Source of the DNA: Tenacibaculum tangerinum
Lineage (GTDB): Bacteria > Bacteroidota > Bacteroidia > Flavobacteriales > Flavobacteriaceae
DNA: 64,000 bases
NCBI RefSeq assembly: GCF_029853675.1
Contig: NZ_CP122539.1
Span: 1,817,001-1,881,000, forward strand
Direction of reading: 5' to 3'
Made by a program: the position numbers and the translations under genes. Numbering within the stretch: position 1 is the first letter of the stretch; each line of letters starts with the position of its first letter. Below the pieces are notes generated by a model. That model searched no databases. It was not told the origin of the DNA and saw only the letters and a list, made by a program, of their open reading frames with translations. Shown piece by piece: positions 17,165-25,675 of the stretch.

Positions 17165-19176
17165 ATGAAAAAAATAGTATTTATTTTATCCCTAATATTT
17201 TTATCTAGTATAAACGCCCAAGACATAAAATTTGGTAAAGTGTCTAAAGAAGAACTAGAAGAAAAACTATATCCTTTAGACTCTACTGCTCATGCTGCTT
17301 ATCTTTTAAAAGATAGAAGGACTTATTTTCAGTACGACTCAAATAACGGTTTTCAGGTTTTTACAGATTACCATGAGCGAATTAAAATTTACTCTAAAGA
17401 AGGATTTGAGTATGCAACAAAAAACATTGTCTATTACGAACCTGATGCTGGCGATTCGGAAAAAATTAGTTCTTTAAAAGCGTATACTTTTAATCTAGAG
17501 AATGGTGCTATTGACAAGCAAAAACTTTCAAAGAAAGATGTTTTTGAGGAAAAACTGAACAAATACAGAAGTCAAAAAAAATAACCTTCCCAAATGTTAA
17601 AGAAGGAAGCGTAATTGATATCAAATACACCTTAATTTCTCCTTATAAAGATATCAAAAAGCTTAATTTTCAATATGGAATCCCAGTAAAAAAACTTGAC
17701 TACCAAATTGAATTTCCAGAATACTATACTTTTAATAAGTTTTCTAGAGGTTACTATAGGATTACCCCTAAATCAAGAAAAAAAACAAAATCTATTACAC
17801 TAACTTCAAAATCAAGAAGTGGAGTTAGAACTGTAAAAACCACATTCCACAGCTCAAAAATTGATTATCTATCAACTATCGACCTTTACCAAGAAGAAAA
17901 CATTCCTGCTTTAAAAGATGACGAACCATACATTGGAAGTATTAGCAGCTACAGAGGAGGGATGCTATATGAGTTATCTGGAGTTGACTTTTTAAAAATT
18001 GGAGGAGATATAAAAAATTACAGTAGTACTTGGGAGGGAGTTTGCAAAACAATCTATAAATCTTCAAGCTTTGGTAGCGAGTTAGAAAAAAGTAATTATT
18101 ATAAAAACGACTTAGAAACAATCTTAAGCTCTGCTAAAAATGATTACGAAAAAACAGCATTCATTTTTGAATTTGTAAAATCTAAAATCAAATGGAATGG
18201 ATTCTATAGTAAATACACTGACAAAGGAGTAAAAAAAGCCTATAAAGAGGGTGCTGGTAATGCTGCAGAGATAAACTTAATATTAACCTCTATGCTACGT
18301 AGTGCAGGTATCAATGCGAATCCTGTTTTGGTAAGTACAAAAAACAACGGAATTCCTTTATTTCCAACACTAGATGGATTTAATTACGTAATTTCTAAAG
18401 TAGATTTTTCTGATGGAAACTATATTATATTAGATGCTACCGAAAAATATGCTACTGCTAACATTCTCCCTTACAGAACCTTAAACTGGTATGGAAGAGA
18501 AGTTTTTAAAAATGGAGATTCAAAACAAGTAAAGCTTACTCCTAACTCCCTAACAGAAGATGTAAACTTTCTATTTGTGAAAATTGATGAAATGGGAGAC
18601 GTTTCAGGAATGTTTAGAAAATCTCTTACTGATCATAATGCCATGTTTTACCGTCAAAAAAACAATGTGAAAAAAGAAGAAGACGTTATTACTTCTACAG
18701 AAGAGAAGTATGGCATTGAAATTGAAAATTTTAAAGTACTCAATGCAAAAAACATTAGCAAACCTATCATGCAAACAGTTAAGTTTACGGGCGAAGATTT
18801 AATTGAAGAAATCAATGGAAAATTATACTTTTCTCCGTTACTTTTCTTAGCTAAAAATGAAAACCCTTTTAAATCTGGAGAAAGAAATTTCCCTGTTGAT
18901 TTTGGTATGCCATGGAAAGATAAATATAGTGCGTCAATTACAATTCCTGATGGATATACTGTAGAATCGTACCCAGAAGAATTAGCCATCGGTTTGCCAG
19001 AAAACATGGGTGTTTTTCAATATAAAGTTGTTCTCAAAGAAAACAAGATAAACCTGTCGTCAACAACTCAAATCAATTCAAGCATTATACCTCCTAATTA
19101 TTATTCAGCGATTAAAGAATTTTATAAACAGTTAGTTGAAAAACAAACCGAAAAAATCATACTAGTAAAAAAGTAA
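17165..19176 (+). pseudogene. DUF3857/transglutaminase-like paralogue, frameshifted
   Basis: The gene reads in one frame from the ATG at 17165 (signal peptide ending SINAQ) to a TAA at 17582-17584, then continues in another frame to 19176. The break is at an A8 run (17574-17581). One extra A would join KYRSQKK to ITFPNVKEGS and give about 670 residues, matching its neighbours at 637 and 650. It may be a true lesion, a sequence error, or a slippage site. The transglutaminase-like core lacks the Cys (GAGNAAEIN replaces GDCKGL) and the His (FNYVI), but keeps LDAT. The stop overlaps the next gene by one base. Confidence 0.75.
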
Positions 19177-21128
19177 TGAAAAGATTAACCGCTATTATCG
19201 TTTTTTTATGTGTAACTAATGCATTTGCTCAAAAAAATAAATCTACCAAAATTGGAAACATCACTGTAGAAGAATTGAGTATGCAAAGGTATGAACCAGA
19301 TACAACTGCCAATGCTGTTGTAGTTTATGAGCATGCCAACTACTATTTAGATGAAAAAAGAGATTATAAAAAAACAACTGATTTTTACTTTAAAATTAAA
19401 ATTCTTAAAAAAGAAGGAGTAGAGAAAGCTACCGTAAGTATTCCGTATTATGGTGATGAAAAAGTACACTCTGTAAAAGGAATTACTTATAACCTTACTG
19501 AGAATAATAATATTTTAAAGAATCATCTGATAGAAAGTGAGGTTTACCAAAAAGATGTGTATGGTAAATGGAAAGAAATTACATTTACGCTTTCTAACGT
19601 AAAAGAAGGAAGCGTTATCGAATACACGTATTCTGTAACCTCACCATACTCTAAAATTGATGATTGGTATTTCCAAGCAGACATTCCGAAAATTAAAAGT
19701 GATTTCACAGCATCTATACTAGGTAATTGGAAATACAATATTCGAATTGTTGGTTTTCTTAAGCTTACCAGAAACGATTCTTTTGCAAAAAAGGGTTGTG
19801 TTTATATTCCTGGGCTTGGCGAAGGGGCTTGTTTGATTTTAAATTATGGAATAGATAACATCCCTGCATTTAAAGAAGAGGAATATATGCTGAGTAAAGA
19901 AAATTTTATTTCAAAACTTTCATTTGAATTAGAGTCGTTTCACAACCCTAAAGGAGGTGTTGACCGATACACCAAAACTTGGAAAGATGCCGATAAAAGT
20001 TTACGCTATGACTTTTTAGACAATCAAACTTCTAAGAAAAACTTTTTCAAAAACCAACTACCTCCTGCCCTACTTAGTATAGAAGATGATTTAAAAAGAG
20101 CTAAAAAAGCATATCGTTTTATTCAACATCATTTTATTTGGAATGAAAAATACTGGCCTTCTAAAAAAGTAAGAATCAAAGAAGCTTTTGAAGATAAAAC
20201 AGGGACTATTTTCGATATTAATTTATCGCTTTACAATGCGCTACAAGCTGCTCAAATTGAAAGTTACTTGGTGTTAACTTCAACAAGAAATAAAGCTGTA
20301 CCCACAAAACTACATCCTATTGTCGATGATTTTAATTATTTACTAGTTAAGGCTGTTATAAACGACAAAACATACTTCTTAGATGCCACCCACAAACAAT
20401 TGCCTTTCGGATTGGTACGATACGAATCTTTAAATGGCGACGGTAGGGTACTAGACTTTAAAAAAGGAAGCTATTGGGAACCTATTGAATTAAAGAGAAA
20501 AACATTCAGAAATGTCAGAACCCAACTGTTACTAGATGAAGATCTTACATTAAGTGGCGAACTTACAATTTCTAGCGATGGTTTCTTTGCGCTTCACGAA
20601 AGAGAAAAATTAAGTAACGTAAGTCGTGAGAGTTATCTCGAAGATTTTGAGTCTGAACATAGCAACCTAGAAGTGGAAGATTTTAAACATGAAAACCTAG
20701 ATGAAAAAGATGCTCCGTTACATCAAAAATTTTCAATTATATTCGACGATGTAGCACTTAAAACAAATCTCAGAATCAATCCTTTTTTGATAGAAAAGGT
20801 GACTAAAAACCCTTTCAAACTCAACCAGAGAGATTATCCTGTTGATTATGGATATCCGAGAAATATTTCTTATGTGCTATCGTTAAAATTACCCGAAGGA
20901 TACATTGTTAAAAAAATACCCGAAAACAAAGCTTTTGCACTACCGAATAAAGGAGGTCGTTTTGTAGCCAGTTTTAAAAGCACCAATAATTCAATTAGTG
21001 TATACTCAAAAATATCACTAAATAAGAGGGTGTTTAGTAGCGATGAGTATCACTACCTAAAAGAGTTTTACAATCAAATAATCAACACTCATAATTCATT
21101 TATTGAAATAGAGAAAGTGAGTCGTTAA
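19176..21128 (+). CDS. Secreted DUF3857/transglutaminase-like protein, catalytic residues lost
   Basis: The 650-residue protein has a signal peptide ending NAFAQ (residue 19). The N-terminal DUF3857 part contains VKEGSVIEYTYSV (about residues 141-153), also present in the middle paralogue. In the core the Cys position reads TGTIFDIN and the His position DDFNYLL, so it is probably not an enzyme; the FLDATHK Asp remains. The start ATG overlaps the previous stop (TAATG), which shows the genes are translated as a unit. It may bind a partner or substrate; its role is unknown. Confidence 0.8.
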   Translation: MKRLTAIIVFLCVTNAFAQKNKSTKIGNITVEELSMQRYEPDTTANAVVVYEHANYYLDEKRDYKKTTDFYFKIKILKKEGVEKATVSIPYYGDEKVHSVKGITYNLTENNNILKNHLIESEVYQKDVYGKWKEITFTLSNVKEGSVIEYTYSVTSPYSKIDDWYFQADIPKIKSDFTASILGNWKYNIRIVGFLKLTRNDSFAKKGCVYIPGLGEGACLILNYGIDNIPAFKEEEYMLSKENFISKLSFELESFHNPKGGVDRYTKTWKDADKSLRYDFLDNQTSKKNFFKNQLPPALLSIEDDLKRAKKAYRFIQHHFIWNEKYWPSKKVRIKEAFEDKTGTIFDINLSLYNALQAAQIESYLVLTSTRNKAVPTKLHPIVDDFNYLLVKAVINDKTYFLDATHKQLPFGLVRYESLNGDGRVLDFKKGSYWEPIELKRKTFRNVRTQLLLDEDLTLSGELTISSDGFFALHEREKLSNVSRESYLEDFESEHSNLEVEDFKHENLDEKDAPLHQKFSIIFDDVALKTNLRINPFLIEKVTKNPFKLNQRDYPVDYGYPRNISYVLSLKLPEGYIVKKIPENKAFALPNKGGRFVASFKSTNNSISVYSKISLNKRVFSSDEYHYLKEFYNQIINTHNSFIEIEKVSR

Positions 21129-21142
21129 AACACTCACTTTCT
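21112..21142. terminator. Hairpin between convergent genes
   Basis: AGAAAGTGAGT (21112-21122) and ACTCACTTTCT (21132-21142) are perfect inverted repeats. They span the stop codon of the DUF3857 gene and touch the end of the Lrp gene. There is no strong T-run, so termination efficiency is uncertain. Confidence 0.55.
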
Positions 21143-21599
21143 ATAAGGCTATGGCTATAGCATTTTTTACCTCTCCAATAGTAAAAATACTATGTGTACT
21201 TCCAATGTGCTTGAGTGCTGTTAATTTATGTATCATAAACTCTCGATATGCATCCATATCTTTTACATAAATCTTTAAAATATAATCGTAATCTCCACTT
21301 ACGTGAAAACATTCTGTTACTTCCTCCAACTTTTTAATTTCCCTCTCAAAAATAGTAATATTCTCTTTGGTATGCTTTTCTAACCGAATATGACAAAAAA
21401 CTAAAAACGATTTCTCAATTTTATTTTTATTTACCAAGGCAACATAACGCTTAATAACCTTTTCTTTTTCCAATTTTTTAATCCGCTCGTAAACAGCCGT
21501 TACCGATAATCCTAACTGCAAAGACAACTGCTTGGTAGTTTGCTTACTATCGAACTGAAGCAATTCCAATAACTTCTTATCTATTTCATCTAATTTCAT
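21141..21599 (-). CDS. Lrp/AsnC family transcriptional regulator
   Basis: This 152-residue regulator has an N-terminal helix-turn-helix (about 1-60, with LDEIDKKLLELLQFDSKQTT and LSVTAVYERIKKLE). A C-terminal RAM/AsnC ligand-binding domain follows (about 70-150, with HVSGDYDYILKIYVKD). Such proteins bind amino acids and control nearby amino-acid genes. It is divergent from the Cys/Met PLP enzyme, and a 31 bp palindrome lies in the shared 163 bp gap. I infer that it regulates that enzyme and itself. Confidence 0.92.
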   Translation of the reverse strand: MKLDEIDKKLLELLQFDSKQTTKQLSLQLGLSVTAVYERIKKLEKEKVIKRYVALVNKNKIEKSFLVFCHIRLEKHTKENITIFEREIKKLEEVTECFHVSGDYDYILKIYVKDMDAYREFMIHKLTALKHIGSTHSIFTIGEVKNAIAIAL

Positions 21600-21663
21600 C
21601 TGAAAAAAAAACTATCTCTTTTATATTTATGAAACAAAATAACATAAAAAAACTAAATTTCAA

Positions 21664-21694
21664 TATAAAATTAGAATAATAATCTAATTTTATA
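21664..21694. promoter_or_regulatory. Palindromic operator candidate for the Lrp-type regulator
   Basis: TATAAAATTAGA (21664-21675) and TCTAATTTTATA (21683-21694) are perfect inverted repeats around 7 bp. The site lies between the divergent lrp-like gene and the PLP enzyme gene, 64 bp from the regulator start and 68 bp from the enzyme start. An AT-rich palindrome fits Lrp-family sites. Confidence 0.6.
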
Positions 21695-21762
21695 GATATA
21701 TATTGATTTTTATTCTATAAAAAATGAATTTAGCATCTTATTAACACGTAATTTTTACATCG

Positions 21763-22962
21763 ATGAAATTCAAACCTGCCAATAATATACAAGACTTGCA
21801 ATATTTTGGAGAATTTGGAGGAGTAAATCCCTCAATATCCGATTCTTCTACCTATACTTTTCTATCAGCAAAAACCATGTTTGATACTTTTGAAGGAAAT
21901 ACAGAAGGTTGCTATTTGTACTCTCGCCATTCTTCTCCTTCAAACTTATACTTATCAGAAGCATTAGCGGCGATGGAAGGTACCGAATCAGCAAACGTTG
22001 CTGGTTCAGGTATGGGAGCAATTACCCCTACCATTTTACAAATTTGTGGTTCGGGCGACCATATTGTTTCAAGTAGAACTATTTATGGAGGAACGTATGC
22101 TTTCTTAAAGAATTTTACTCCAAGAATGGGTATTGAGACTTCGTTTGTAGACATTACTAAATTAGCTATGGTTGAGGCGGCAATTACTAAAAACACGAAG
22201 ATGATTTACTGCGAAACAGTAAGCAACCCGCTGTTAGAAGTTGCCGATATCAAAGCCTTATCAAAATTGGCTAAAAAACACAACTTAAAGTTAATTGTAG
22301 ACAATACATTTTCTCCCTTATCTATTTCTCCAGCACAACTAGGAGCCGATGTAGTACTTCATAGCTTAACCAAGTTTATCAATGGTTCTTCCGACACCAT
22401 GGGAGGAGTGGTTTGTGCAACTACAGACTTTATCAATTCTCAAAAAAGTGTTATTGATGGAGCTAGTATGTTGTTAGGTGCTTCTATGGATTCTATGCGT
22501 GCAGCTTCTATCTTAAAAAATATGAGGACTTTGCATATTCGCATGAAACAACACAGTAAAAATGCCCATTACTTAGCTGAGAAATTTGAAGCTGATGGAT
22601 TAAAAACGGTATATCCTGGATTGCAATCGCATCCTTCTCACGAAGTTTTCAAATCAATGATGAATGAAGAATACGGTTTTGGAGGAATGTTAACAATCGA
22701 TGCTGGTTCTTTAGACAAAGCGAATGCTTTGATGGAACTCATGCAGGAAAGAAATTTAGGCTATTTAGCGGTAAGTTTAGGTTTTTATAAAACCTTGTTT
22801 TCTGCTCCAGGTACTTCAACCTCGTCAGAAATACCTTTAGAAGAACAAAAAGAAATGGGACTTACCGATGGACTCATTCGTTTTTCAATAGGATTAGATA
22901 ACGATATAGAACGCACGTACCAGATGATGAAAGAATGTATGAAAGAAGTAGATGTGCTGTAA
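21763..22962 (+). CDS. Cys/Met-metabolism PLP-dependent enzyme, probably methionine gamma-lyase type
   Basis: The 399-residue enzyme belongs to the trans-sulfuration fold I family. Visible features are YLYSRHSSPS (YxR phosphate-binding motif, about 51-60), GSGMGAI (81-87), the PLP-nitrogen Asp in IVDNTF (D180), the Schiff-base lysine in SLTKFINGSSD (K204), and SLG near the C-terminus. The family includes methionine gamma-lyase, cystathionine gamma-synthase and gamma-lyase, and these are hard to separate by eye. A divergent Lrp regulator favours a catabolic amino-acid role. A long-loop inverted repeat follows the gene. Confidence 0.85.
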   Translation: MKFKPANNIQDLQYFGEFGGVNPSISDSSTYTFLSAKTMFDTFEGNTEGCYLYSRHSSPSNLYLSEALAAMEGTESANVAGSGMGAITPTILQICGSGDHIVSSRTIYGGTYAFLKNFTPRMGIETSFVDITKLAMVEAAITKNTKMIYCETVSNPLLEVADIKALSKLAKKHNLKLIVDNTFSPLSISPAQLGADVVLHSLTKFINGSSDTMGGVVCATTDFINSQKSVIDGASMLLGASMDSMRAASILKNMRTLHIRMKQHSKNAHYLAEKFEADGLKTVYPGLQSHPSHEVFKSMMNEEYGFGGMLTIDAGSLDKANALMELMQERNLGYLAVSLGFYKTLFSAPGTSTSSEIPLEEQKEMGLTDGLIRFSIGLDNDIERTYQMMKECMKEVDVL

Positions 22963-22986
22963 GTTCCTATCTTTCATTTTTGAAAC

Positions 22987-23065
22987 TTGCCATTTTCAGC
23001 AACATAAAAACTTCGAAATATCTATAAATCGAGTGCTTCTTTTGTTTGAAAATGGCAATTTTTAT
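22987..23065 (+). terminator. Long-loop inverted repeat after the PLP enzyme gene
   Basis: TTGCCATTTTCA (22987-22998) is perfectly repeated in inverse as TGAAAATGGCAA (23047-23058), and a T-rich stretch follows. The 48-nt loop is unusually long for a simple terminator. The rest of the gap to 23323 is AT-rich leader for nhaC with no gene that I can see. Confidence 0.5.
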
Positions 23066-23323
23066 TTTCTAATACCAGTGGTTGTCTGAAATTACTGTAA
23101 AAGAAAATGAAGACTTTTTTCTTTATATAAAGAAGAAAACGAGAGCATGATCATAGCTACGGTTTCTTTTTATTCTGAAAATAGAAAAGAAAAAAGGGTA
23201 TTCTATTGCGTTTATTTCAAATTACAAATGGTATGACTAGCTTTTTCAACGATTCACTACACAATTGCGTTTGTGTAATTCTATACAAAATCGTAACATT
23301 ACAAGCCGTAAAAAATACGAAAC

Positions 23324-24790
23324 ATGCAAGACGACAAAAATTTATCTGAAATTGAGATAGAGAACCAAAAAATCATTAAAAATAAAGAGTTACATATCCT
23401 AGAAGCAATGATTCCAGTTGTTATTCTAATGGGATTGCTTGCCTATAATATTTTTATTGCTAACGGTACCTGGCTAGGACAATACTCCAATCAATATATT
23501 TTACTAATTGGAGGAGGAGTTGCCATGGCAGTCGGTTTTTTTAATAAAGTATCACTTAAAAGAATGATATTGGAAGTATGGGAGAACTGGAAAAGTGTTT
23601 TTGTACCCATTTTAATTTTATTTTTAGTTGGTGCTTTAGCGGGTACATGGCTAGTTAGTGGTATTATTCCTGCTATGGTATATTATGGCTTGCAAGTCTT
23701 GAGTCCGTCTATATTTTTACCTGCTTCGGTAATTATAGCCGCTATTATTTCAGTTGCTACAGGAAGTTCTTGGACAACTTCTGCTACTGTAGGTATTGCC
23801 TTAGTAGGTATAGGTAGTGCGCTAGGAATTCCAACAGGAATGATTGCTGGGGCTGTTATTTCTGGAGCATATTTTGGCGATAAAATGTCTCCTCTATCAG
23901 ATACTACCAACTTGGCTCCCGCTATGGCAGGCACCGATTTATTTACTCATATTAAATACATGGCATATACCACAGTGCCCACAATTACAATTACGTTACT
24001 TATTTTTGCCATACTAAGCGGAACATCCGATACTTCGGGAACTGCTGATATTAGCAGTTTATTATCTTCCATTAATAATACATTTAACATTACCCCTTTG
24101 CTATTCATAGTACCTGTGGCAGTAATTGTCATGATTTTACTAAAAACCAAACCTTTGATAGCCTTAGGTGCAGGAGTCGTTTTAGCTGCAATTTTTGCTT
24201 TTATTTTCCAACATGATGTATTAATAGGCTTGGCTGAAACAAAGTTCGAATCAATTATAAATGCTATTTTAACTGATACGCAAGTAAAAACTGACAATGA
24301 AAAACTCACAGAATTATTTAGTTCTGGTGGTATGAAAGGAATGCTATGGACTATTTTTCTCATTGTTTGTGCTATGGTTTTCGGCGGTGTGATGGATGGT
24401 ATTGGTGCTTTGTCTAAAATAACTGAAGAACTTTTATCAATAGCTTCCTCTGTATTTGGGCTATTTGCTAGTACTGTGGTAAGTTGTTTAGGGTTAAATG
24501 TGGTGGCATCCGACCAGTATTTAGCCATTGTAATTCCAGGAAAAATGTTTAAACAAGCATACGAGGACAAAGGGTTGGCTCCTGAAAACTTGAGTAGAAC
24601 TTTAGAAGATTCTGGTACTGTAACCTCCGTTTTGATTCCATGGAATACTTGCGGTGCTTATCAGTCTAGTGTATTAGGTGTTGGTGTTGGAGAATATGCT
24701 TTATATGCTTTCTTTAACTATCTGAGTCCGTTTACGACCTTATTATTTGCTGCTTTTAGAATTAAAATAAAGCAATTAACATCTAAATAA
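23324..24790 (+). CDS. nhaC: NhaC family Na+/H+ antiporter
   Basis: The 488-residue protein has about a dozen hydrophobic helices. It matches the NhaC family by segments such as SVATGSSWTTSATVGIALVG (about 143-162), ISGAYFGDKMSPLSDTTNLAPAMAG (about 180-204) and LEDSGTVTSVLIPWNTCGAY near the end. NhaC proteins exchange protons for sodium; some relatives move organic substrates such as malate/lactate. It follows the PLP enzyme by 361 bp. A hairpin just after the stop ends the transcript. Confidence 0.9.
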   Translation: MQDDKNLSEIEIENQKIIKNKELHILEAMIPVVILMGLLAYNIFIANGTWLGQYSNQYILLIGGGVAMAVGFFNKVSLKRMILEVWENWKSVFVPILILFLVGALAGTWLVSGIIPAMVYYGLQVLSPSIFLPASVIIAAIISVATGSSWTTSATVGIALVGIGSALGIPTGMIAGAVISGAYFGDKMSPLSDTTNLAPAMAGTDLFTHIKYMAYTTVPTITITLLIFAILSGTSDTSGTADISSLLSSINNTFNITPLLFIVPVAVIVMILLKTKPLIALGAGVVLAAIFAFIFQHDVLIGLAETKFESIINAILTDTQVKTDNEKLTELFSSGGMKGMLWTIFLIVCAMVFGGVMDGIGALSKITEELLSIASSVFGLFASTVVSCLGLNVVASDQYLAIVIPGKMFKQAYEDKGLAPENLSRTLEDSGTVTSVLIPWNTCGAYQSSVLGVGVGEYALYAFFNYLSPFTTLLFAAFRIKIKQLTSK

Positions 24791-24799
24791 TCGTATTTG

Positions 24800-24830
24800 A
24801 AACCTTGCTCTCTAGCGAGGTTTCTGTTTG
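24800..24830 (+). terminator. Terminator of nhaC
   Basis: AAACCTTGCT (24800-24809) pairs with AGCGAGGTTT (24814-24823), with one mismatch, followed by CTGTTTG. It sits in the 42 bp between nhaC and the acetyltransferase ATG. Confidence 0.7.
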
Positions 24831-24832
24831 TT

Positions 24833-25291
24833 ATGATTGCAAAAGCCCAACTTCAAGATGCTGAAAAACTGACAGAAATAGCTTTAAAAGCTAAAGCATA
24901 CTGGGGCTATACCAAAGAACAAATGGAAGTTTGGAGAGATGATTTAACCGTAACCACTAAAATGTTTGATGAATGTAATATTTACAAATTTCAAATCCAA
25001 AACACTATTGTTGGATTTTATGTTTTGTATAGAGCAAATATCAGAACAAGTTTTTTAGACTTTTTATTTGTTTCTCCTGATTTTATAAAGCAAGGTATTG
25101 GTTCAAAATTATTAAATCATGCAAAAGACTATTGTTTGAGTGGTTCTTGTGCTGTATTGAATGTTTTAGCAGACCCTAACGCTGAATCTTTTTATTTAAA
25201 ACATGGTTTTAAAGTAATTGCCAAACGTAAGAGTGGTATAGAAGGGCGTTTTTTGCCTGAAATGGAGCTATATTTTCCTGAAAATATGTAG
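24833..25291 (+). CDS. GNAT family N-acetyltransferase
   Basis: This 152-residue acetyl-CoA-dependent acetyltransferase has the GNAT fold. A substrate-binding N-terminal part is followed by FLDFLFVSPDFIKQGIGSKLL, carrying the CoA pyrophosphate loop Q-x-x-G-x-G/S, and then NVLADPNAESFYLKHGF, a standard motif B. I start at the ATG 24833 because the longer TTG frame would begin inside the nhaC terminator. The acceptor substrate is unknown. The end overlaps the facing small membrane protein gene by 24 bp. Confidence 0.85.
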   Translation: MIAKAQLQDAEKLTEIALKAKAYWGYTKEQMEVWRDDLTVTTKMFDECNIYKFQIQNTIVGFYVLYRANIRTSFLDFLFVSPDFIKQGIGSKLLNHAKDYCLSGSCAVLNVLADPNAESFYLKHGFKVIAKRKSGIEGRFLPEMELYFPENM

Positions 25292-25504
25292 TAAAATAGA
25301 TACTATTAAAAGTACCCAAGGAGTTCCGTGTAAAAACAAGTCAAACCAATCCATAAACTGCATAGCATGTTCTCCAGAAAAAGCATTCCCTCCCATTATC
25401 CATTGAAGTTTTCCTACTATATGAGGAGGTCTAAAAGGAGCCAACCCTAACGTTACACTTGCTAGTAAAAACAGCTTCCAGTTTTGTCTTATTTTTTCTT
25501 TCAT
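25268..25504 (-). CDS. Small membrane protein, unknown function
   Basis: The product is 78 residues from the ATG at 25504; a longer frame to 25567 has an unlikely N-terminus. There are two hydrophobic stretches: LFLLASVTLGLAPF near the start and WVLLIVSILLHIF at the end. Between them is a conserved-looking loop, PPHIVGKLQWIMGGNAFSG. Small proteins of this type occur in other flavobacteria, as far as I recall, but no role is known. It overlaps the facing acetyltransferase gene tail to tail. Confidence 0.65.
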   Translation of the reverse strand: MKEKIRQNWKLFLLASVTLGLAPFRPPHIVGKLQWIMGGNAFSGEHAMQFMDWFDLFLHGTPWVLLIVSILLHIFRKI

Positions 25505-25675
25505 CAGTTGGTATTTAAACGTAAATTCGATGTTGTACATCAAACTTATATTCCTTGTTATTTTCAAATGTTAAAAGTAACACTTCGTGCTATATGACTT
25601 ACAAGTATGGATATAGGTGTAAAGAAAACTAACAACTAAAAATTTATAATTCGTAATTCATAAATCGCAATTGCA

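Noticed and set aside
23947-24570. 207-codon minus-strand frame inside nhaC
   Set aside because: It is a shadow of the nhaC coding frame with no domain pattern or start signal.
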